Shown: positions 18,833 to 27,572 of the stretch, in pieces
How positions within the stretch are numbered: the first letter of the stretch is position 1
How the letters are laid out: each line of letters opens with the position of its first letter
Origin: Acidobacteria bacterium Ga0074141
GTDB taxonomy: Bacteria > Acidobacteriota > Blastocatellia > Pyrinomonadales > Pyrinomonadaceae
Direction of reading: 5' to 3'
NCBI GenBank assembly: GCA_001464665.1
Contig: LNDP01000015.1
Location: forward strand, 62,001 to 126,000
Length of the DNA: 64,000 nt
Notes under the pieces: generated by a model
Database searches by the model: none
Told to the model about the DNA's origin: nothing
What the model saw: only the letters and a program-made list of their open reading frames with translations
Program-made: the position numbers and the translations under genes

Positions 18833-19387
18833 TTAGCTGCGTTCGTAAAAACTCAAACGCGTCTCGCCCTGTTTGAGGATCCGCCAACGTCGGATATGGC
18901 CGACCGCGTCCGGGAGCACGGTCTTCGCGTGGTGCTCGACCACAAGCAGACCGCCATCTCTTAGCAAGCGGCTGGCGGCCGCGCCAAATTCATGAAGCAC
19001 AGGCGAATAGTTCATCTCATATGGCGGATCGAAGAAAACAATGTCCCAGCCCTCCGCATGCTCGCGTCCGGTAAAGTTTTCAGCCGAAAGCGAAAGCACC
19101 TCGGTCTGCTCCTCGGGAACGACGAGCGTGTCAAGATTTTCTTCGATCAGAGCACAGGATCGCCGTGAACGGTCAACGAATGTAGCGTGTTTGGCACCGC
19201 GCGAGATCGCCTCGATCCCAATTGCTCCGGTGCCGGCACAAAGGTCGAGGAAGCGGGTGTGCTCGTCGATCTTTGGAGCGAGGATGTTAAAGAGCGTCTC
19301 GCGAAGGCGGTCCGAGGTCGGACGTGTGCGGTTATCCGCGGGGCTTTTCAAGATCCGGCCGCCGTAAGTCCCTGCAATGACACGCAT
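18833..19387 (-). CDS. rsmD: 16S rRNA (guanine(966)-N(2))-methyltransferase
   Basis: A 184-residue SAM-dependent methyltransferase modifying G966 of 16S rRNA. The N-terminal MRVIAGTYGGRILKSP and TRPTSDRLRETLFNIL signatures, the SAM-binding FLDLCAGTGAIGIEAISRGA and the catalytic DPPY (in FFDPPYEMNY) are all in place. Length matches the family. It lies directly downstream of recG (6 bases), a common pairing in many bacteria. Confidence 0.96.
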   Translation of the reverse strand: MRVIAGTYGGRILKSPADNRTRPTSDRLRETLFNILAPKIDEHTRFLDLCAGTGAIGIEAISRGAKHATFVDRSRRSCALIEENLDTLVVPEEQTEVLSLSAENFTGREHAEGWDIVFFDPPYEMNYSPVLHEFGAAASRLLRDGGLLVVEHHAKTVLPDAVGHIRRWRILKQGETRLSFYERS

Positions 19388-19393
19388 AAACTC

Positions 19394-21679
19394 CTATCCT
19401 ATCCCAGCGAGCCGATATTTCGAATCGCCGCGGACGCGTTTGATAAGAGCGGCAGTCTCAGGGTTCACCCTTTTTGCGGCAAGGAGTTTTTCGGCGTCAC
19501 TGCGGGCGGCCTCGAGGATCTCGAAATCGCGGATGATATTGGCGATCTTAAACATCTGCACACCGGACTGACGAGTTCCAAATAGCTCGCCCTCGCCGCG
19601 GAGTTCTAGATCCTTTTCGGCGATCTTAAAGCCATCGTTCGTCTCTTCCATTATCCCGAGCCGCTCCTTCGCGACCGCCGTCTTTTTATCGCCGGTGAGA
19701 AGCACGCAGTAGCTCTGCTCCGCACCGCGGCCAACGCGTCCGCGAAGCTGATGAAGCTGTGAAAGGCCGAACCGCTCTGCGTGTTCGATGACCATCGTTG
19801 AGGCATTTGGCACATCTACGCCGACCTCGATAACGGTCGTCGAGACGAGCACCTCGACCTCGCCCGCGACGAAGGCCCGCATCATCGCTTCCTTTTCATC
19901 GCTTTTCATTTTGCCGTGGAGCAAGCCGACAGAGCGGTGCGGGAAGACACGCTGGCGCAGTTCGTCGTACATCGCGGTCGCGGCCTTTAGGTCGAGCTTT
20001 TCCGATTCGTCGATAAGCGGATAAACGACATAAGCCTGCCGGCCAAGCTTCAACTCGCGTTCGATGCCTCTATAAACACCCACACGTTTGTCTTCACCGA
20101 CGACGACCGTCTTGATCGGCGTTCGCCCGGGCGGAAGCTCGTCGATCACAGAAACATCGAGGTCGCCGTAAACCGTCATCGCGAGTGAACGCGGGATCGG
20201 CGTTGCCGTCATCACCAGGACGTCCGGGTTCTGGCCGCTTTTCTTGAGTGCGGCACGCTGAAGCACGCCGAACCTGTGCTGTTCGTCGATGACGGCAAGC
20301 CCGAGGTTCTCGAACTCGACGCCATCTTGAATTATCGCGTGTGTCCCAATGATGATCTGCACTTCACCGGTCGCGATGGCGTTGCGGGCTTTCTTTTTCT
20401 CCGCGGCCTTTAGGCTTCCGGTCAGCAAACGGACAGAATAGCCGGCCGGCTCAAAAAAACGGACCGCGTTTCTATAATGCTGTTCGGCGAGGATCTCGGT
20501 CGGTGCCATCAGCGCGGTTTGGTAGCCGTTCTCCGCCGCGGCGAACATGGCGATGAAGGCGACGATCGTTTTGCCGCTTCCGACGTCGCCCTGGATGAGC
20601 CGGTTCATCGGAGCGTCCGACGTCATGTCGCCAAAGATCTGCTTGACGACGCGGCGTTGAGCATCGGTGAGCTTAAAGGGAAGCAATCCGGCGATGCGTT
20701 TCTTGACCGTCTCGTTTATCTCAATAACAGAGCCTTTCGGTTCCTTTTTTCGCTCGCCGCGGACGAGTTGCAGGGCGAATGAGAGCCAGAAAAATTCCTC
20801 GTAGATCAGCCGCCGATGAGCATCGCTGCGAAACCGCTCATAGTCTGAGATCGAAGCCGTTTCAGGCGGGAAGTGGACCTCGCACATCGCGTCACCTCGG
20901 CTGATCAATCGGTTGGATCGGACCAGTTCGTCTGGCATAAACTCAGCGACCGAGTCGCGGTCGAGCACGCGGGTAACGGCATAAACGATCTCGCGAAGCC
21001 GTTTGGTTTGAAACGGGCCGAGCTTGCGGTAAACCGGCACGTGCCGGGCAGTGTGGATGGTGGCGAACTCATCATGCGATTCATCTGCGCCGAGTTCGTC
21101 ATCGGACTCTTCTTCATTGTCGGCCACCAGCGGAAGCTCAACTGCGGCTTCGTCGTCCGGGAGAACCTCGAGTTCATCGGGCTTTGTGACCTTGAGGACG
21201 AACGTGTTGCGCCGGCCGTCCCATTCCCAGCGGCCGTGGGCGACGAAGCGTACGCCGCGTTTGAACTTGCCGGTGTAAAATTCAATGGCGTGCTTCGCCG
21301 CCTTCCCCGAAAGAAACCACATCACGACGACGGGCTTTCTGACGCGTTCGCGGTCGCTTCCGGTGATCTCAAAGATGTATAGCGGCGGCTGCTTTGGACC
21401 GCGGTTTTTGCCGACCTGAAACGCTCCCGAAACACGTACGTGAAGCTCGACCGAGGCTTCGAGGCCGTCATAGAGCTGATCGATCGGAAGCAAATTAGAG
21501 CGGTCCTCATAACGCGTTGGAAAGTAGGAAAGCACGTCCTCGACCGTCGAGTCGAGCGGCTCAGGCCGCCCGGCGTAGGCTCCGACCGCCGCCGCGAGCT
21601 TGCGAGCCATTGTCGCCGAGAGATGAACCTCGGGGAACCGCGGTAGCTCAAGGATCGGAGTTTCAAGCGTAAGGGGCAT
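19394..21679 (-). CDS. recG: ATP-dependent DNA helicase RecG
   Basis: A 761-residue helicase that remodels stalled forks and Holliday junctions. The N-terminal wedge/OB domain (about residues 50-190) includes YFPTRYEDRS. Helicase motifs are I GDVGSGKT, II DEQH, III TATPIPR, and the C-terminal VEVGVDVPNAS and QLRGRVGRG. An unusual acidic insert (EEESDDELGADESHDE, about residues 192-207) separates the wedge from the helicase core. The start GTG/ATG region fits MPLTLETPILELPRF. It is followed at once by rsmD and is co-transcribed with it. Confidence 0.97.
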   Translation of the reverse strand: MPLTLETPILELPRFPEVHLSATMARKLAAAVGAYAGRPEPLDSTVEDVLSYFPTRYEDRSNLLPIDQLYDGLEASVELHVRVSGAFQVGKNRGPKQPPLYIFEITGSDRERVRKPVVVMWFLSGKAAKHAIEFYTGKFKRGVRFVAHGRWEWDGRRNTFVLKVTKPDELEVLPDDEAAVELPLVADNEEESDDELGADESHDEFATIHTARHVPVYRKLGPFQTKRLREIVYAVTRVLDRDSVAEFMPDELVRSNRLISRGDAMCEVHFPPETASISDYERFRSDAHRRLIYEEFFWLSFALQLVRGERKKEPKGSVIEINETVKKRIAGLLPFKLTDAQRRVVKQIFGDMTSDAPMNRLIQGDVGSGKTIVAFIAMFAAAENGYQTALMAPTEILAEQHYRNAVRFFEPAGYSVRLLTGSLKAAEKKKARNAIATGEVQIIIGTHAIIQDGVEFENLGLAVIDEQHRFGVLQRAALKKSGQNPDVLVMTATPIPRSLAMTVYGDLDVSVIDELPPGRTPIKTVVVGEDKRVGVYRGIERELKLGRQAYVVYPLIDESEKLDLKAATAMYDELRQRVFPHRSVGLLHGKMKSDEKEAMMRAFVAGEVEVLVSTTVIEVGVDVPNASTMVIEHAERFGLSQLHQLRGRVGRGAEQSYCVLLTGDKKTAVAKERLGIMEETNDGFKIAEKDLELRGEGELFGTRQSGVQMFKIANIIRDFEILEAARSDAEKLLAAKRVNPETAALIKRVRGDSKYRLAGIG

Positions 21680-21737
21680 TGCTTCGCAAGGATTTTAGCA
21701 GAAAGCCGATGGGCTGGCATCACCGCCATTCACTGCC

Positions 21738-22439
21738 TCAGGTCTCGAGGGTGAACGGGTTGAAGTTCGTGTCCTTGTCGTAATGATCTACGTTCTCCGT
21801 CCGCTTAAGGAAGCCGACGATGATGTAGGTGAAAGGTGTTGCGAGGACCTCCCAGAGCACCTTCAGGATATAGTTGCCGATCATAACGCTAACGACCTGC
21901 TCGGTCGGCCAGACGCCGAGAAACGCGACCGGATAGAAGATAAGGCTGTCTGCCATTTCGCCGAAGATCGTCGAACCTATGGTCCGCGTCCAAAGCCAGC
22001 GGCCGCGTGTCAGCAGCTTCATTTTTGCGAGGACGAAGGAATTGACGAACTCGCCCGCCCAAAAGCCGAGCACCGAGGCAGCGACGATCCGCGGCGTTTG
22101 CCCAAAGATCATGTTGACCGCTTCGACATATTCCGGCGGCATTGTCCGAGCGACCGGGAGATTGGTGACCGTTACGGCCATCAGCGAGGCAAAGATCAAG
22201 GCACCGAATCCGGCCCAGATGACTCGCCGCGAACGGGCATAGCCGTAAACCTCTGTCAGGATGTCGCCAAAGAGATAGCTGATCGGGAAAAAGAGGACGC
22301 CGGCCCCGTAGATGTATTCACCGTAGAAGGGCAGGTTTACATAAGAGACCTTGTGGACGCCTATCAGGTTAGAACACAAAATGACCGCGACGAATGCGGC
22401 CATTATCAGGTCGTAATATTTGAATTGCCGTGTTGCCAA
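21738..22439 (-). CDS. yhhQ: Queuosine precursor transporter (YhhQ family)
   Basis: A 233-residue membrane protein with about six helices, matching the YhhQ/DUF165 family, which imports queuosine precursors such as preQ0/preQ1 for tRNA modification. Family marks are CSNLIGVHKVSY, FPISYLFGDILTEVYGY, RRVIWAGF, GEFVNSFVLAKMK and STIFGEMADSLIFY. It lies between the rpsT terminator and recG and has its own leader of about 65 bases. Confidence 0.92.
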   Translation of the reverse strand: MATRQFKYYDLIMAAFVAVILCSNLIGVHKVSYVNLPFYGEYIYGAGVLFFPISYLFGDILTEVYGYARSRRVIWAGFGALIFASLMAVTVTNLPVARTMPPEYVEAVNMIFGQTPRIVAASVLGFWAGEFVNSFVLAKMKLLTRGRWLWTRTIGSTIFGEMADSLIFYPVAFLGVWPTEQVVSVMIGNYILKVLWEVLATPFTYIIVGFLKRTENVDHYDKDTNFNPFTLET

Positions 22440-22503
22440 GCAGGTTAGCGAGCACCTTGGTTTATCGGTTCAAGTCTAGCAAAAGAAATAGGTTATGCAA
22501 TAC

Positions 22504-22536
22504 GAAAAAACGGAGCACGCTCGAAAACGTGCTCCG
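22504..22536 (-). terminator. Terminator of rpsT
   Basis: Stem ggagcacg (22512-22519) / cgtgctcc (22528-22535) with an 8-nt loop. On the minus strand it is followed by gtttttt. It begins 25 bases after the rpsT stop. Confidence 0.85.
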
Positions 22537-22560
22537 GAAATAGGAGGAATATAGAAAACT

Positions 22561-22830
22561 TTACTGTTGGGCTATGGCCGAAACGTGCTTGGTAAGCCGA
22601 GCCTTGTAACGGGCCGCCGTGTTGCGGTGAATAACGCCCTTATTTACCGATTTATCGATAAGCGAAACCGTCTCGCCGAGCAGTTCAGTGCTCGTTTTGG
22701 AATCTGCGGCTCCGATGGCCGTACGAAGCTTCTTGATCTGCGTCCTGAGCTTACCACGGTTCGAGCGGTTGATCTCGCGACGCTTTTCGTTCTGTCGTAT
22801 ACGCTTTTCGGCTGATTTGTGATTTGCCAT
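22561..22830 (-). CDS. rpsT: 30S ribosomal protein S20
   Basis: An 89-residue, very basic helical protein of the usual S20 size, binding the 5' domain of 16S rRNA. The start MANHKSAEKRIRQNEKRREI and the core IHRNTAARYKARLTKHV are diagnostic. It is monocistronic with a strong terminator. Confidence 0.97.
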   Translation of the reverse strand: MANHKSAEKRIRQNEKRREINRSNRGKLRTQIKKLRTAIGAADSKTSTELLGETVSLIDKSVNKGVIHRNTAARYKARLTKHVSAIAQQ

Positions 22831-22897
22831 TCTTAACTATCCTCAAAAGCTGCCTTTATCGGCAAACTCCAAATGATAGTATTTCGCACAGTTCAAG

Positions 22898-23710
22898 TCA
22901 AGTTTCGAGACGGGTCAAGATCGAGTGGGCAAGGTCAGCGATCAGAACAAATATGGGCGGGTAAAAGACGAACTCCGGGTTGAGGGTCACAGAAAAGATT
23001 CTCGGCATTGTGACGGCGAGAAACTGCGAGTAATTTCCGATGACCAGGCCAAGAGTAAAACTCAAAACCACCGATCCAAGGATCAATGCACCGATGGTTA
23101 GCCGCGAGTACGGCTTTCCGGCTTCCGCCGGGGCTTCGAATAGGGAATCGTGGATCTCGTCATCGTAATAAGTAAAGCGGTCGAGCCCCTGCCGAATGCG
23201 GCCGTAGATATGAAAAAGCCCTGCTGCAAAAAGAAAGACGATCACGATCTTGATGATGACCGGTGCATTCAAGAAGTAATGCGGCTTGCCAAACGCGACG
23301 AGGAAGGTCGAAAGTATCAACGCGACCGCGGGAAAGATCAGCTTCTGAAGCTCGGCCGCCTGCCGGCGTTCTTCGGCGACCATGCGGTTGATTATCTCGT
23401 TGTAGCGATGCTCGTAAACGAGTTGCCGCCAGCGGCGAGCGTGGCTATTGCGCGACGTGAATATTGAATCGTCGCCGCTGCCGTTGCCATTCTGGTACTG
23501 ATGTTCGAGAAGCTTACGGTCATAGCGGGCCCGTTCACGCGGGCTTCCGAGTACTTCATAGGCCTCGGCGATAGCCGCAAAAGCTTTCGCCGTCTCCTCA
23601 GAGCCCTCGTTTTTATCGGGATGCAGCTCTCGCGCAAGACGGCGATAGGCCGACTTGATCTCGTTCTTCGAGGCTCGCTGCGAAACCTTTAAGACGTCGT
23701 AATAATTCAC
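22898..23710 (-). CDS. Membrane-bound J-domain protein
   Basis: A 270-residue protein. An N-terminal J-domain (residues 2-68) starts [20 protein letters not shown] and carries the HPD motif in ELHPDKNEG, so it should stimulate an Hsp70 (DnaK). The rest holds four hydrophobic helices (about residues 127-145, 153-170, 205-228, 235-265), so this is not DnaJ itself: zinc-finger CxxCxGxG repeats are absent. It probably recruits DnaK to the membrane. It lies between ExbD and rpsT on the minus strand. Confidence 0.85.
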   Translation of the reverse strand: MNYYDVLKVSQRASKNEIKSAYRRLARELHPDKNEGSEETAKAFAAIAEAYEVLGSPRERARYDRKLLEHQYQNGNGSGDDSIFTSRNSHARRWRQLVYEHRYNEIINRMVAEERRQAAELQKLIFPAVALILSTFLVAFGKPHYFLNAPVIIKIVIVFLFAAGLFHIYGRIRQGLDRFTYYDDEIHDSLFEAPAEAGKPYSRLTIGALILGSVVLSFTLGLVIGNYSQFLAVTMPRIFSVTLNPEFVFYPPIFVLIADLAHSILTRLET

Positions 23711-23817
23711 TTACCGAATGCTCGAAACGATCAAAAAATTGGGGAGCGGACTCGGGTGGTGGAACACCCAATATCTACAAAATTGTATCATATTCCGGGT
23801 TACATTTTCTTCCGAAA

Positions 23818-24270
23818 CTACTTCTCTAACCGATCGATCTGCAAGCTCACCGGCGAGGCTCCGGCCAACTTCACCGCATCGACGATCCGGGCGACCGAAC
23901 CGTAATCGAGGCCCTTCGGAGCTTTGATGAAGACCGTGCGCTCGATGTCTGTCTTTCCGGTTTTGGAATCGGTGCGGAATGCGTGGTTCTCGGTCCGCTC
24001 CGCAAACGTTTCTCGGATCAGCGACACGAGCGCATCGGGTTCGGCGATGGTTGCGATCGGATCGCTTTGGTTGACGGAAAGACTGCCGTTGCGGTCGGCG
24101 TTTACGATGATCGTGTCCGGATTCGGTTTGACCGGCAATGCGTCCGCCGGCTCAGAAGGAACCCGCGTTTCGAGGCGGCTTGGGCGGGTTGGTGTGATGA
24201 TCATGAAGATGATCAGAAGGACGAGTAAAACGTCTATAAGCGGGGTTACATTAATTTCGGGCTGGTTCAT
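23818..24270 (-). CDS. ExbD/TolR-family biopolymer transport protein
   Basis: A 150-residue protein with a short cytoplasmic N-terminus, one transmembrane helix holding the proton-pathway Asp (INVTPLIDVLLVLLIIFMI), and a periplasmic domain. This is the ExbD/TolR subunit that couples proton flow through ExbB/TolQ to outer-membrane processes. No exbB/tolQ or tonB partner is adjacent, so it must work with a distant gene. ATG 24270 was chosen because ggagg lies 8 bases upstream; the GTG at 24300 lacks such a site. Confidence 0.88.
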   Translation of the reverse strand: MNQPEINVTPLIDVLLVLLIIFMIITPTRPSRLETRVPSEPADALPVKPNPDTIIVNADRNGSLSVNQSDPIATIAEPDALVSLIRETFAERTENHAFRTDSKTGKTDIERTVFIKAPKGLDYGSVARIVDAVKLAGASPVSLQIDRLEK

Positions 24271-24334
24271 TTCGGGTTCCTCCAATATGTTTTTAGACAC
24301 CGAAATGGAGAAATTGTTCCCGAACGCCCGAGTT

Positions 24335-25708
24335 CTATTTCACGCCGAGGGCTTGAAGGAGGGCTTTTGCCTTGAGCAGAGATTCGCGGTATTCGCTGTC
24401 GGGGTCGCTATCGATCACAACGCCGCCGCCGACGTTGAAGACAGCTCGGTTACCGGAGATCGTGATCGTTCGGATCGCGACGTTCGTATCAATGAATGGT
24501 CCCAAACTTTTGAACGCCTTGCCGCCAATTGCGATGCCGATCGACCCCATCGAGAGCCCGCGAGCAACCGGTTCGATCTCGCCGATGAGCTGCATTGTCC
24601 GGACCTTCGGTGCACCGGTGATCGAGCCGCTCGGGAAAAGTGAAAGAAGCACCTCGCTGAGTCCCGCATCCTGCCGAAGCCTGCCGCTCACCGTTGATAC
24701 CAGATGAAAAAGCGTCGCGTGTTCCTCAATGGTGCAGAGCTGATCGACCGCGACCGATCCGTATTCGCAAATGCGGCCGAGGTCGTTGCGGAGCAGATCG
24801 ACGATCATCGTGTTCTCGGCCCGATCCTTTGCACTCGCGGCGAGAACCTCACGGAGTGCCGCGTCTTCTTCCCGATCGGCACTACGTTTGATCGTGCCCT
24901 TGATCGGAGCTACGGAGATTTGATCGCCTTCAATCCGAAAGAACCGCTCGGGCGATGAAGAGACGACAGCCGTTCCACCACGTTGAACGAACGCGGCAAA
25001 GGCCGACGGGTTTTGGCTCCGTAGCCTCGTGAAGACCTCGCCAGCAGGAATCGCGTCTTCAAATTCGATCGCGAACTGCTGTGTCAGATTCACCTGATAG
25101 GTATCGCCGCGGCGGATGTGTTCCTTGACCCGGTTGATGGCAGCGACGTACTCGTCTTTCGTGAAGCTCGATCTGACCGAACATACCGTGGGAATGCCGC
25201 CGACCGGCCCTGCGGCCGTAGCCAGAAGGCTCTCGAGCTCATCAAACCGAGCTTCGTTTCCGTCAATATAAGTTCTTCCGGTCGCGTAGTCGTGGATGAT
25301 CAGAGCGTCGAACTGGGCAACGTATGCCAGCGGTTCTTTCGACTTTGCAGCTTCGGGTATTCGTATCGGCTTTGGTTGGAGCGAGGCACCAAACTCGTAA
25401 GAGAGAGTGAAGATCGAGGCGAAGTTCGTATTGAGAAGACCTGCGAGTTCGCTTAAGCCTTCTAGTCCGCCCGTTCGCACCTCGAACGTTTTTACCGGAT
25501 CAACGCCGGCGATGAGAAGATGCGAGCCCAGATACCCGACGCCGGAGCTGTCCAGAATAGCCGCTCGCCGCTCCGGCGGAAGCGCGGAAAACGCATTGAC
25601 CACATCGGCGGCTGTTGCACTGATCTCCTTCACCGAAAAGGATGATATCACGCCGCCTTTCGCGTTTTTCAAAATCGCCGAATTGACGTAATATACCTCA
25701 GACCTCAC
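24335..25708 (-). CDS. pabB: Aminodeoxychorismate synthase component I (PabB)
   Basis: A 457-residue chorismate-utilising enzyme. The C-terminal core shows GDTYQVNLTQ, SSSPERFFRI, PIKGT, ENTMIVDLLRNDLGRI and the late GSITGAPKVRTMQLI and YRESLLKAKALLQALG. The Lys in PIKGT is typical of PabB (anthranilate synthases have PIAGT), so it should make 4-amino-4-deoxychorismate for folate using ammonia from a PabA subunit. No pabA or pabC is adjacent. The start is GTG 25708; only 24 bases separate it from the divergent permease start. Confidence 0.88.
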   Translation of the reverse strand: MRSEVYYVNSAILKNAKGGVISSFSVKEISATAADVVNAFSALPPERRAAILDSSGVGYLGSHLLIAGVDPVKTFEVRTGGLEGLSELAGLLNTNFASIFTLSYEFGASLQPKPIRIPEAAKSKEPLAYVAQFDALIIHDYATGRTYIDGNEARFDELESLLATAAGPVGGIPTVCSVRSSFTKDEYVAAINRVKEHIRRGDTYQVNLTQQFAIEFEDAIPAGEVFTRLRSQNPSAFAAFVQRGGTAVVSSSPERFFRIEGDQISVAPIKGTIKRSADREEDAALREVLAASAKDRAENTMIVDLLRNDLGRICEYGSVAVDQLCTIEEHATLFHLVSTVSGRLRQDAGLSEVLLSLFPSGSITGAPKVRTMQLIGEIEPVARGLSMGSIGIAIGGKAFKSLGPFIDTNVAIRTITISGNRAVFNVGGGVVIDSDPDSEYRESLLKAKALLQALGVK

Positions 25709-25732
25709 TTTCCGGTTCTGCTCGACAAATTT

Positions 25733-27244
25733 ATGACCCTCGACACAAACGATAAGTACGCACTTGTTCGCGGTTTGGGACTCATCGCCGCCGCGTCGGT
25801 GATCATCGGTAACGTAATTGGTACCGGCGTGTTCTTTAAGGCAAGGATCATGACCTGCAACGTCGGCGAACCGACGTGGGTCATCATTGCGTGGGTCGCC
25901 GCCGGCCTTCTCGCACTTGCGGGTTCGCTGACCTACGCTGAGCTTACGGCGATGAAGCCGCAGGCGAGCGCGGAGTATGTCCTTCTCCGTGATGCTTACG
26001 GCAAGGTCGCGAGCTTCCTTTACGGCTGGATGCAGATGCTTATCGCGAAGACCGGCTCGATGGCCGCTCTTGGTGTTGCCTTCGCGATCGCCCTGAATAG
26101 CTATCTGGACGAGAAGCTTGGCTATACTCTTCTCTCGATCCCAGTTGGCGGGTCAAATGTTGAGATCACGACGCTGCAGATCATCGCCATTATGGCGATC
26201 ATCATCTTCACGACGCTCAATAGTGCATCGGTTGCTATTAGCGGCCGGATCGCGACTGTGCTCACCTTCGTTAAGATCGCACTGGTCGTCCTGGTTGGGC
26301 TTGGAGCATTTATGTTCGTGACTGGTGGCAGTTTTGAAAATTTCGGAATGACCTCTGCCGGTGCCGAGTGCCTTGACGTAGCCGAATCGCAACGATACGG
26401 GCATGTCAATTATTCGTTCTTTGCTGGGTTTGCGGCCGCGATGCTCGGGGCACTTTGGGGCTACGACGGCTGGAACCAGCTAACGTTCGTCGCCGGTGAA
26501 GTTAAGGACCCGAACCGCAACATCCCGCTCGCGATCATCGGCAGCACCGTTCTGATCATGGTGCTTTATGTGTTCGTTCACATCGCATATTTCTACGTTC
26601 TTGATCCGGCCGCGATCGCCTCGGTGGACAAGGACGTCGCTGTCGCCAATGTCGTACTTGGTAAGTTCTTTGCGGCGGATGCGGCAACAATGCTGACCGG
26701 CGTTGCGGTCGCCATCTTTACGATGGGCCTAGTGCTGTCGTCGCTCGGGTCGCTGCACACATCGATCTTGGCCGGTGCCCGCGTTCCATACGCGATGGCA
26801 CGCGACCGGCAGTTCTTCTCGCGGTTTGGCACGCTTTCGGTCTCTGGCGTTCCGATCGCCTCTCTGATACTTCAGGGAACTTGGGCGATCCTGCTCATTC
26901 TCTCGGATTCGTTCTGGCGGCTTTACAACCCCGATAGTGCGCTTTTCGACATGTTGACCAATTACGTGGTCTTCGGCTCGTTCATCTTTTACGCGCTGAT
27001 AACCTCGACGGTCTTCATTTTCCGCAAGCGATATCCGGATGCCGAACGGCCATACAAGACCTTCGGTTACCCGGTCGTTCCGATCATTTTCCTTCTTGTG
27101 ACGGGCTGGCTGCTGATCCAGACGCTCTACGACGATACGGCCAATTCGCTGATCGGTATCGGACTGATCCTGCTCGGCCTTCCGGTCTATTATTATATGA
27201 ATGGCAGGAACAAGGACGCGGCAATAGAAAATGACGACAAATGA
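25733..27244 (+). CDS. APC-family amino acid permease
   Basis: A 503-residue permease with about 12 transmembrane helices. TM1 IGNVIGTGVFFK and the TM6-region GALWGYDGWNQLTFVAGEVK are the substrate-binding motifs of the LAT/APA branch of the APC superfamily. It probably exchanges or imports amino acids. The exact substrate is unknown. No ribosome site is evident before ATG 25733. The stop overlaps the start of the PilZ gene by 14 bases. Confidence 0.9.
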   Translation: MTLDTNDKYALVRGLGLIAAASVIIGNVIGTGVFFKARIMTCNVGEPTWVIIAWVAAGLLALAGSLTYAELTAMKPQASAEYVLLRDAYGKVASFLYGWMQMLIAKTGSMAALGVAFAIALNSYLDEKLGYTLLSIPVGGSNVEITTLQIIAIMAIIIFTTLNSASVAISGRIATVLTFVKIALVVLVGLGAFMFVTGGSFENFGMTSAGAECLDVAESQRYGHVNYSFFAGFAAAMLGALWGYDGWNQLTFVAGEVKDPNRNIPLAIIGSTVLIMVLYVFVHIAYFYVLDPAAIASVDKDVAVANVVLGKFFAADAATMLTGVAVAIFTMGLVLSSLGSLHTSILAGARVPYAMARDRQFFSRFGTLSVSGVPIASLILQGTWAILLILSDSFWRLYNPDSALFDMLTNYVVFGSFIFYALITSTVFIFRKRYPDAERPYKTFGYPVVPIIFLLVTGWLLIQTLYDDTANSLIGIGLILLGLPVYYYMNGRNKDAAIENDDK

Positions 27245-27569
27245 TAGAAGAAGCGGCCGCGAACGGCGTGCGGTCGCTCGGTCGAAGGTGACCGTTGACA
27301 TCGAGTGGGAGAATCACCTCGGCCGCCACACAGGCACGATCAGCGACATTGGTCGGAAGGGGTGTTTTGTCCTAACCGGCGGCGATTTCGTAAACGGCGA
27401 GACGGTCTTTCTATACCTGCCACTATCGACCGGAAATCTAATGCGAATTCACGGCGAGATCGCGAACAACGTCTTTGAAATCGGATTTGCGGTCAAGTTC
27501 GAGGGGCTTTCAGAAACGGAGCTTGAGTTTATCGACAATTTCATAGCCTTCCACGCAGAGGAAGGATAG
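27231..27569 (+). CDS. PilZ-domain protein
   Basis: A 112-residue protein made up almost entirely of a PilZ domain. The c-di-GMP-binding signature is recognisable as RRAVAR (RxxxR, near residues 12-17) and SDIGRKGCFV (the D/NxSxxG-like segment with Asp-Ile replacing Asn/Asp-hydrophobic-Ser), followed by strand-rich TVFLYLPL. The Ser position of the second motif is altered, so binding should be tested. It overlaps the permease gene by 14 bases, which implies coupled translation, and is convergent with murE (3 bases apart). Confidence 0.8.
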   Translation: MTTNDRRSGRERRAVARSKVTVDIEWENHLGRHTGTISDIGRKGCFVLTGGDFVNGETVFLYLPLSTGNLMRIHGEIANNVFEIGFAVKFEGLSETELEFIDNFIAFHAEEG

Positions 27570-27572
27570 AAG

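Noticed and set aside
20873-21382. Several 70-170-residue frames on the plus strand opposite recG
   Set aside because: All are antisense to clear RecG coding sequence and show no domains.
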